DNA of 64,000 nucleotides. It comes from Chloracidobacterium sp. Its GTDB lineage: Bacteria > Acidobacteriota > Blastocatellia > Pyrinomonadales > Pyrinomonadaceae. Every line of letters starts with the position of its first letter. The stretch's first letter is position 1. The stretch is taken from the NCBI GenBank assembly GCA_016712045.1, contig JADJRV010000002.1, forward strand, positions 1 through 64,000. Reading direction: 5' to 3'. Of the stretch, positions 56,797 through 64,000 are shown in pieces. The position numbers were made by a program, and so were the translations under genes. The notes beneath the pieces were generated by a model. The model had not been told where the DNA came from and searched no databases. It worked only from the letters and a program-made list of their open reading frames with translations.

Positions 56797-57782
56797 CCCC
56801 CAATAAAACTCATCGTTCTGGAAGGCTGGATGAACTCGGCGTCGTTTATGTAATGACGCGGTTCTTTTTTCATCACGGCGTTTTTGATAAAGTCGACGAT
56901 CTCGCTGCGGGTTGCGCCGCTGCGGACAAAGTCGCGGAGGTTATGTTCGGTGGTGGAAAAGAGACACGTGCGGATCTGGCCGTCGGCGGTGAGCCGGATG
57001 CGTGAACATGCCCCGCAAAACATCTCGGTCACGGGAGCGATGATCCCGATCTCACCTTTTGCTCCGTCGGCAAATTCGTATTTCCAAGCCGTTTCGCTGC
57101 CACGCGATGTCTCTTTCAGTTGCAGCGGATAGACAGTGTTTATTGTCTCGCAAATCTCTTTGCCCGGAACGACCATATCGCGGCTCCAGTCGTGGCCGCT
57201 GTCGAGCGGCATAAATTCGATGAACCGCATCGCGACATCATGTTCGCGGGCAAAACGTGCAAACTCGACCATCTCGTCGTCGTTCCGTCCGCGAACTAGG
57301 ACGGCATTTATCTTTACCGGATCGAATCCGTATTTTTTGGCCGCGTCGATCGCTGCATAGACCTTATCGAGGGCATCGACACCTGTAATATCGATAAATC
57401 TATCGCGATTGAGGCTGTCGAGACTGATCGTGACGCGGTCGAGACCGGCGCTTTTTAATGCCGCAGCGTGTCGCGGAAACTCATGGCCGTTCGTTGTCAG
57501 CGCGAGGTCTTGTAAATGCGGTTTGAGCTTTGCAAGCTGCTCGACGAGCGACACTATGCCCTTACGCAGCATCGGTTCGCCACCGGTGAGGCGGATCTTT
57601 TCAATACCTAACGACACAAAAATATCCGAAAGATACGCGATCTCTTCGAATGTGAGGATCGTCGCTTTGCGTGCAAGCGGCGGCTCGCCATTTGGCAGGC
57701 AATAAAAACAGCGGAAATTACAGCGGTCCGTGAGCGAGATGCGAAGATCGCGAATTATCCGATTGTGAGCGTCACGAAGCAT
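56793..57782 (-). CDS. moaA: GTP 3',8-cyclase MoaA
   Basis: The first step of molybdenum cofactor synthesis. It has two 4Fe-4S sites: the N-terminal CNFRCFYC (radical SAM) and the C-terminal CGACSRIRLTADGQIRTC. The sequence KIRLTGGEPMLRKGI and the C-terminal Gly-Gly needed for activation are present. The length of 329 residues is normal. No other moa or moe genes are in the window. Confidence 0.96.
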   Translation of the reverse strand: MLRDAHNRIIRDLRISLTDRCNFRCFYCLPNGEPPLARKATILTFEEIAYLSDIFVSLGIEKIRLTGGEPMLRKGIVSLVEQLAKLKPHLQDLALTTNGHEFPRHAAALKSAGLDRVTISLDSLNRDRFIDITGVDALDKVYAAIDAAKKYGFDPVKINAVLVRGRNDDEMVEFARFAREHDVAMRFIEFMPLDSGHDWSRDMVVPGKEICETINTVYPLQLKETSRGSETAWKYEFADGAKGEIGIIAPVTEMFCGACSRIRLTADGQIRTCLFSTTEHNLRDFVRSGATRSEIVDFIKNAVMKKEPRHYINDAEFIQPSRTMSFIGG

Positions 57783-57816
57783 TACCTCAATGATATAGAA
57801 AAGCCCGTCGCCCGTG

Positions 57817-58470
57817 CTACTTAAAAGCGTCTTCGATCAGTTTGAGCTGGTTTAGTGCCTTGGTCGCGTCGGGATTTGAGACCTTCGTCAGAATTTCGCT
57901 CAACTCTTTTATCATCGTGGCAAATTCGGCCCGGTCCGAAGCTTCGGTCGGCCCGTCGTAGTTTTTCTTAGCGGACGTAATATCGTCCGCCATATAGCCA
58001 AGGAACTTGACCATCGACCGGGCAGCCTTTTTGCTATAGGCTCCCTTAGGTTTGACCATCAGGTATTCGCCGTAGGTCGTACGGAGCTTGTAGAGGTAAC
58101 AGTTGACATAGCCTTCGCATTCGCCGGGCAGCGGATTGTCAGCGGCCGTCCAGGCGATCTGGTCCGCAATCGCGAGCGACTCATATTTTTTGTAAAGATC
58201 CCAAAAACGGTCCGAACGAACATACCATTCGGCCGACGGGTCGCTGTATACGATGTCCTTATCGTTCTTTTTTAGAAATGAACGGTGCGGTTCCTTGTCC
58301 TGTTTGTTCATCGGTATCTTTTTTAGAGCTGCACTCAATGCGACCAATCTTTTGTATTCCTTTGAAGCGGCCGATGTTTTTTGAGCGGCGGTAATACTTG
58401 TCAGCATCAATACCGAAACGGTGATCAAAACTGTGAGGGTTAAAGCGTTCTTAATTGTCTTTAGCGTCAT
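57817..58470 (-). CDS. Secreted or anchored helical protein of unknown function
   Basis: Has a signal peptide (ending TAAQ). The mature part of about 190 residues is all-helical and charged. Two Cys in LPGECEGYVNCYLYKLRTTY may form a disulfide. I recognise no family. The gene ends 35 nt ahead of moaA on the same strand and starts 25 nt past queG, so it is probably co-transcribed with them, though nothing links it to their functions. Confidence 0.75.
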   Translation of the reverse strand: MTLKTIKNALTLTVLITVSVLMLTSITAAQKTSAASKEYKRLVALSAALKKIPMNKQDKEPHRSFLKKNDKDIVYSDPSAEWYVRSDRFWDLYKKYESLAIADQIAWTAADNPLPGECEGYVNCYLYKLRTTYGEYLMVKPKGAYSKKAARSMVKFLGYMADDITSAKKNYDGPTEASDRAEFATMIKELSEILTKVSNPDATKALNQLKLIEDAFK

Positions 58471-58494
58471 AATAGATATCGAAAATCCGGGTTT

Positions 58495-59415
58495 TTAGAG
58501 ATACTTTGCGTTTCTTTTTAGTCCACTTAGTTTCGCACGTTTTATCGCCGAACCGCGAAACCTAACGACATAATCATCATGGGTCATATCTGCGATCTCT
58601 GTAACAGAAAGATTTGTCTGGCCATTTCGCGGTTCAAAACGATCTTCGCCGGTCGGTTGTTCAAAGCGGTTCCACGGACAGACATCCTGACAAATGTCAC
58701 ACCCGTAGATCCAGCCGTCGAGATTCTCGGCGACTTCGGTCGGCAGGTTTTCCTCTCGCAGTTCTATCGTCGCGTATGAGATGCATTTACGTGAATCTAC
58801 GACATATGGTTCGACTATGGCACTAGTTGGACACGCATCGAGACAGGCTGTGCATGTTCCGCAATGATCCTCGACCGTTTCCGTGTCGTAGTCGAGCTCA
58901 ATATTCAACAATAGCGAGCCGATAAAGAACCACGAACCGATCTCGGTCGTGATGACATTCGAATGTTTACCGAGCCAGCCGAGCCCGGCGCGCACAGCCC
59001 ACGCTTTGTCCATCATAGGTGCCGTATCGACGCAGATCTTGCCTTCGGCTGACGGGTCTTCTAATTTTATCCACGACAGCAACTCAGTCAGCTTTTCGCG
59101 GACGACATCGTGATAATCATCGCCCCAGGCGTAACGCGAGATCTTGCCTGTATTGATATCCGACTGATGTTGATGCGGTGTGAAGTAGTTCAGAGCGACA
59201 ACCACGATGGATCTTGCCTTGGGAAATAGCAGACGCGGGTCGCTGCGTTTCTCGGGTTCACGCTCCATCCAAGCCATTTCGCCATGAAAGCCAAGACCGA
59301 GCCAATCGCTCAAATGAGCCTCTTCATCTACGAGCGGTTCCGCCGCAACGATCCCGACCTTAGAGAAGCCTATTTCTGACGCTTTGAGCTTTATCTTTTC
59401 GGCAAATGACAGCAT
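58495..59415 (-). CDS. queG: Epoxyqueuosine reductase QueG
   Basis: The last step of queuosine synthesis in tRNA; a cobalamin- and iron-sulfur-dependent enzyme. It has the ferredoxin-type cluster CGTCTACLDACPTSAI and the second set YGCDICQDVCPWNR. The N-terminal corrinoid domain has ARSIVVVALNYF and DTAPMMDKAWAVRAGLGW. The length of 306 residues is slightly short, but all ligands are present. The start is the ATG at 59415. Confidence 0.96.
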   Translation of the reverse strand: MLSFAEKIKLKASEIGFSKVGIVAAEPLVDEEAHLSDWLGLGFHGEMAWMEREPEKRSDPRLLFPKARSIVVVALNYFTPHQHQSDINTGKISRYAWGDDYHDVVREKLTELLSWIKLEDPSAEGKICVDTAPMMDKAWAVRAGLGWLGKHSNVITTEIGSWFFIGSLLLNIELDYDTETVEDHCGTCTACLDACPTSAIVEPYVVDSRKCISYATIELREENLPTEVAENLDGWIYGCDICQDVCPWNRFEQPTGEDRFEPRNGQTNLSVTEIADMTHDDYVVRFRGSAIKRAKLSGLKRNAKYL

Positions 59416-59430
59416 AGATCGATTATCGAC

Positions 59431-59462
59431 AAAAAAGGCCGGATGGCTACAACCACCCGGCC
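59431..59462 (-). terminator. Rho-independent terminator of the TonB-dependent receptor gene
   Basis: On the minus strand the 10-bp arms GGCCGGGTGG and CCATCCGGCC (59462-59453 and 59446-59437, one G-U pair) enclose a 6-base loop and are followed by six T. The hairpin lies 24 nt after the receptor stop at 59486 and before queG, so the receptor should be a single transcription unit. Confidence 0.88.
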
Positions 59463-59485
59463 ATAATTTATGTTCTAAGTGTTAC

Positions 59486-62400
59486 TTAGAAGCTGAGTTT
59501 TAGACCAAACTGGAACTGACGCGAGTCATAAGCGGCGGTTGGACGGCTGTAGTATTTACCGTCGCTCCTACGTTGGCCGAAAGCATTTACATCCGTAAAG
59601 AATGGCGTAGCCGAACCTTCGTTGAACCGGTTGAAGAGGTTAAAGCCCTCTGCGATCAGGTCAAGACGGAAACGCTCTGCAAAATGGATCGCACGCGAAA
59701 GACGCATGTCCATCGAGAAAAATCCGTGCGTAATTCCCATATTACGGCCGAGGTTTCCAACCGAAAACCTTCCGCCGGTGATCAGCGGAGTGATGCAGCC
59801 GGTGGTTCCCGGGACACAAAGACTGCCGTCTGCATTTACGCTCGGGCGATCGGTCTGACCCGTCTGGTCATTATTTGCATCAACATTTGTAATGATGTTG
59901 AATGGGCGGCCTGATGAAAACTCGATGATCGGAGCGACCGTCCAGTCTGCAAGGAACTTGTGCCAGCCATCACCCGATCTCCAGGCTGTGGGCGAAGTCC
60001 AGAGTCCGCTAAAGACAAACCGGTGCCGTTGGTCAAACAGCGAATCTGACCGTTCAGCACTAAAGTTGTTAACGTCCTGTGCGATGAGCAGTGTCTGCAG
60101 ATCGGACGAATCGTCAATGGACTGCGACAACGTGTAGCTTGCAAGGAACGTAAAGTTGCTTGCAAACCGGCGTTTGAATTCGAGATTAAATGCCTGATAT
60201 TTCGAATTACCATCCGAGATCTGAGCATTTACCGAACCATACGGAGTGATCACACCCGGTGTGCGGAGGCTGCCCGCCAACTGAGAGTCAAGGACGGCCT
60301 TAGAAACGGCGCCGCCTGAGAGTGCAGCCGCGAGGAAATAGTTCGGTGCATTCGGACGGAAGAAATTGGCAATAGCCGGTGCCACAACACGTCCGCCGGG
60401 GCAACTTGCGACCATGCCCGGGATAACTACAGTACAACCAACACCGGTCGGGGTTCCCGCTGCTGTCGTGGCGATCGCGAGAGTTGCTACCGCCTGTGTC
60501 GACGTTGGCAATGCACCACCATTGTAACGCTGGTAGTTTTGAATTTGCAGTGCGGTGTTTGGTGTGTTCAGATCTGTCGGATGAGGTAGATGATGTGCTC
60601 CGACATAGAGGTATGAACCAGTGATCGCCATATCTCGACCGATCTGCTGTTCAAACGAAATGTTTGCCTGAGTTGCCGATGCATATTGAAAGTCTTTAGC
60701 GATCGGCAATGAGAACGGCAGAACCGCACCAAACCCCGAGTAGGTTTGGTCGTTAAAACGCATACGGCCAAACTGATATTGAGCCGACGCGGCGACACCA
60801 GTAGTCGTCGGGTTGCCAAATCCGGCACAAAGAGCCGCATTCGAACCTGAGTTTCCGCATACTGTTCCATGAAATACGAGAGCCGCATTAAGCAGCGTAG
60901 CAGCACCAGTTGACGTGTTGACAGGCACAGGGCTGCCTGCCGTTAGGACAGCCTGCTGCTGCTGCGACGAATCGGCGATGTCAGAGTTAAACGCAACTAC
61001 GAGCAGCGGATGGTCATAGTAGAGCCCTATCGAACCGCGAACGACTGATTTTCCTGAGCCAAAAATGTCGTAGGCAAAACCAAAACGCGGTGCCCAGTTA
61101 TTTTTGTCACGCGGAATGCCCTTGCTGGACGCCGACAGCATCCTGTGCAGCCAGAATATCGCGGCGCTAAGCGTGATCCCGGTCAGGGGATCCCAGAACG
61201 CCCACAGGTGCGATCGTTTCGGTTAATTCAACGTCATAACGGATTCCGTAATTGAGCGTCAATCTTCGCGTTGCTCGCCACGAATCCTGTCCAAAAAACG
61301 CGATCGGTGTATTTTTGATCTTACTGCTCTTGTTGCCAAATCCTTGGACGTATGTCGAGGGCAGCCCGAGGCCATAGCTTTGTACCGGAGTAAACGAGGG
61401 CAGGCCTGCGAACGCTGGGTTAAGATTGGCAGCATCAAAATCACCAAAATTAAACAAAGCCGCAAAGTTTAGCTCAAAGTCGGCTTTCGGAATCCTGACC
61501 GTGTTAAAGTCGCCGCCAAACTTCATCGTGTGGTTTCCGGTAACCCAAGTAAAATTATTAACAAACTGGATTTCGGTTTTCGATACGCTCGACCGGCGAA
61601 AAAAGTTCTCGTCCGATGAACGCCGTGCCTGAAATGTTAAAGGCGACAGCCTCGCCATTCTGCGACCTAAATCCTGTGTCACGCCGTCCGAAGCTGTAAC
61701 GAAATTCATTTGCTGTATTGCTCGAAAGCGTCGAATTAAGTCCGACGTTAAATGATGTATCTTTGAAACGTGTGATTCCGGTGCGTGAAAAATCATTTTG
61801 TCCGAGCGACTGGTTCTGAGACTCGACCTGGATGCCGGTCACCGTACCTGTATTGAAGCCAAACCGGACATTCAATTGATGATTTGCATTGATGTTATGG
61901 TCGACGCGAGTCGAGAGATAATTTGACCTGTCGGTGACCGGGAAGATCCTGTCGAGACTATTCAAAGCCCTAAATGCGATCGGCAGGCCGTTCGTGCCGA
62001 CAGTTCCGGTGGGAACCGGTGCTGATGTGAGAAGAAAGCGAGCCCCAATTGTACCCGGTGTGATAGGCGATATTGCGGGACATACGCTACCGTCGTTTGG
62101 ACTGGTCAATGGGTTTGTTCCCGTCAGAGCTGTCTGGCCGCCACTAGACGCAAAGAACGCATACGCACGTGCCGCGCAGACATTTGCACCACCGAGGCCA
62201 ACAAGGGTGTTGATCGCTGCCGCCTGGGCCGCGGTTAGGTTTGTAAATGTGCGGGCGACCGGATTAAGGTCCCGGCAATCACCGGGATCGTCGCCGATGC
62301 GGTCAAATTGCCAACTACATTTGATGTGAAAAATCCAGACTCGTTGCGCTGACGTCCTTCGTAAGCAAAGAAGAAGTGTGTTTTGTCTTTGATGATCGGA

Positions 62401-63290
62401 CCGCCGACAGTCGCCCCAAACTGCGTTCTACGGAAATCCGGATTTGCGACAGGTGCAAAAGCATTGCGAGCCTGGATCGATTTGTCTCGAATAAAGCCAA
62501 ACATATTACCGCGAAAATCGTTAGTTCCGCGTTTGGTCACAACGTTGATCACACCACCCGTGGCACGGCCAAACTCTGCTGTGTATGAATTGGTCGCGAC
62601 CTGATATTCCTGGACGGCTTCCATCGAAACGGTCGAGCGAGCCGCGTTGATCGAGTTGTCAGTAAAGTCTGCTCCGTCAACATTGACCTGCGTCGAACGT
62701 CCCCGTTGGCCGCCGATGTTAAGTCCTGAGGTGGGGGCCGGTCCGATCGGTCTGCCATTATCGCGGCCGACGGTCGAGAGAGTCAGGGCAAAACCTGTCG
62801 CACTGCGTTCGTTAATGGGGAGGTTGGCGATGCTTTGCTGGCCGATCGTATTCGATACTGTAGATTTGGTAGTTTCGACGAGCTGTACGTCATCGCCGGT
62901 TACGTTAACGACAGCGGTTGCGGAGCCAAGTTCGAGTTTGATCGTGAGGTCGGCACTTTGCCCGACCGTGAGTTTAACCGGCGAGATGACAACTTTCTTA
63001 AAGGTTGCCGCTTCGGCCGTGATCTCATAGTCCCCTGGCGGGAGTCCGATGAACTGGTAGTTTCCCTCGCCGTTTGCTGTAACGGTACGATTGATGCCGT
63101 TGCCGATACCCTTGGCGCGAACCGTCGCACCGGCTACGACTGCACCCGTTGGATCGGTTACTGAACCTGAAAGGTCGGCCGCTGCTGACTGGGATTGCCC
63201 CATCGCAGAGACTGCCATAAATGCACAGGCCGCTATTGTGATCAAGATCGATGCCGCTTTGGCGGAGATCCCTGACGAAAATACTCTCAT
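59486..63290 (-). CDS. TonB-dependent receptor with carboxypeptidase-regulatory-like domain, several frameshifts
   Basis: An outer-membrane import or anchoring protein of the Oar/acidobacterial type. It has a signal peptide, then an N-terminal CarboxypepD_reg-like domain (LSGSVTDPTGAVVAGATVRA, residues about 40-120). The plug domain has LNIGGQRGRSTQVNVDGADF and EFGRATGGVINVVTKRG. The barrel ends in RQFQFGLKLSF, the terminal aromatic needed for insertion. The frame breaks near 62265, 61615, 61185 and 61150 (the last an extra G, VQQGIPRDKNNWAPR), with sense resuming each time. The repaired length is about 1265 residues. A good Shine-Dalgarno sequence (AAGGAG) precedes the ATG at 63290. The substrate is unknown; the family often takes oligosaccharides or peptides. 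Confidence 0.9.
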
Positions 63291-63659
63291 TATTTTTTCT
63301 CCTTCGAACCTATTTGAAATCCTTATATTATCTGTATCAAATTCGAGAATGTTCTCGTTTCGGCAAGCCGCGAATCGGTGAATTACTAACGTCTTGTCTT
63401 ACAGATATTTGAACGGAAATGAATTGCTTTGAACTTTTTACCCCAAAAACCAATTTTAGGCAAGCAAAAACGTAATATTTTTGTAATTCTGAGCGAAATA
63501 AATTGGATTTACCAATATTACCTGTTTTTTGACCAAAATCGAGCTTCAAACCGTGTCACATGTGCATTTTACGTACTCAAGCTTTTTCTTTGTTTCGGCG
63601 AGGCTCGTAAAGCATTGGTTTGCTAGAATGTTCGTTGTTCGCGTACATAGCCAATTTTT
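63291..63659. other. AT-rich divergent intergenic region
   Basis: A 369-base gap between the TonB-dependent receptor (minus) and the hydrolase (plus), clearly richer in A and T than the flanks. It must carry both promoters. The only candidate I can support is an extended -10 for the plus-strand gene (annotated separately). No gene is visible: short open frames on both strands lack protein-like composition. Confidence 0.55.
63621..63629 (+). promoter_or_regulatory. Candidate extended -10 promoter of the metallo-hydrolase gene
   Basis: TGCTAGAAT combines the extended -10 TG with a TAGAAT box 31 nt before the ATG at 63660. No good -35 box is seen at the right distance, as is usual for extended -10 promoters. 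Confidence 0.35.
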
Positions 63660-64000
63660 ATGAAGATAATCCCCTTATCGATCCCGACGCCGTTCTATGT
63701 CGGCGATGTCAATGTGTATCTGGTCAAAGAAGATCCGTTGACGCTGATCGATGTCGGGCCTAAGACGCCACAGGCGGCGGCGGCGTTGAGAGAAAAACTT
63801 GCTCAGAACGGCGTGCAGTTTTCGGATGTTCGCCGAATAGTGTTGACGCACGCGCATGAGGACCACTGCGGATTGGCAAAACAGGTTCGCGATGAGGCAA
63901 AGAATGCCGAGGTCCTCATCCACGAATGGGAAACCGGCCATCTCTTTGGGCGGCTCGCTCACGAAGAACATCGTCAGCTAATGTTGCGTTCCGGGGTACC
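63660..64000 (+). CDS. Metallo-beta-lactamase-fold hydrolase, 5' part
   Basis: The ATG at 63660 opens MKIIPLSIPTPFYVGDVNVY, a typical MBL-fold start. Next come LTLIDVGPKTP and the metal motif LTHAHEDHCGLA (HxHxDH), so zinc binding is expected. The gene is cut by the window edge after about 113 residues, so the rest of the metal ligands and any C-terminal domain cannot be seen. The family includes glyoxalase II-like and other hydrolases; a specific substrate cannot be inferred. Confidence 0.88.
   Translation, partial: MKIIPLSIPTPFYVGDVNVYLVKEDPLTLIDVGPKTPQAAAALREKLAQNGVQFSDVRRIVLTHAHEDHCGLAKQVRDEAKNAEVLIHEWETGHLFGRLAHEEHRQLMLRSGV

Overview
The window looks like a chromosomal segment of an Acidobacteriota member, most likely class Blastocatellia (Pyrinomonas/Chloracidobacterium-like). 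This is inferred from gene content, not from a search. The supporting content is a very large carboxypeptidase-regulatory-domain TonB-dependent receptor, an RNase E/G with a huge disordered insert, many secreted TPR proteins, bacillithiol synthesis (bshA), a sigma factor/zinc anti-sigma pair and PQQ-type sugar dehydrogenases. No rRNA, tRNA, transposase, prophage or CRISPR array was seen.

The dominant technical feature is indels. About 18 genes, including thiC, asnB, rne, xylG and the flippase, are broken by single-base gains or losses, mostly in short homopolymers, and the reading frame resumes with intact family motifs on the other side. This is best read as consensus error, so interrupted genes are annotated here as single CDSs spanning the breaks.

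Layout. 0-11 kb: a partial unknown gene, a LolA-like secreted protein, a TPR protein, RNase E/G (minus strand), a DNA polymerase I lacking the 5' nuclease, a small secreted protein, an outer-membrane beta-barrel and a zinc-ribbon coiled coil. 11-13.5 kb: a large secreted TPR protein. 13.5-30 kb, all on the minus strand: a surface-polysaccharide locus with a WecA-like initiating transferase fused to a CapD-like domain, three GT4 glycosyltransferases, an asparagine synthetase-type amidotransferase, a Wzx-like flippase, an O-antigen ligase-like protein, an unknown multispanning membrane protein and four methyltransferases (two general, one FkbM, one at the thiC end). 30-32 kb: thiC behind a TPP riboswitch; its stop codon directly abuts the polysaccharide-side methyltransferase.

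32-43.7 kb: a methyltransferase, a serine beta-lactamase-like hydrolase, two PQQ-type dehydrogenases around a PPK2 polyphosphate kinase, bshA, an alpha/beta hydrolase, the sigma/anti-sigma pair and an M28 peptidase. This stretch carries dispersed REP-like palindromes built from CACAGAT or CACAGAG units. 43.8-47.5 kb: two secreted nucleases joined by a TAATG overlap (a lamin-tail NUC1-type endonuclease and an ExeM/NucH-type nuclease).

47.5-59.4 kb: compact housekeeping genes (acpS, pgeF, rlmN, an mtnB-like gene, acs, xylG/xylH-like transport, moaA, queG). Four convergent pairs here overlap by exactly 4 nt at their stop codons. 59.5-64 kb: the TonB-dependent receptor with its own terminator, an AT-rich gap, and the start of a metallo-beta-lactamase-fold hydrolase cut by the window edge.

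I found no clearly new multigene system. The items most worth a second look are the RNase E/G insert with its repeated GFERIAD motif, the MtnB-like protein without the metal-binding His pair, the WecA-CapD fusion, the twin-nuclease operon and the palindromic repeat families.
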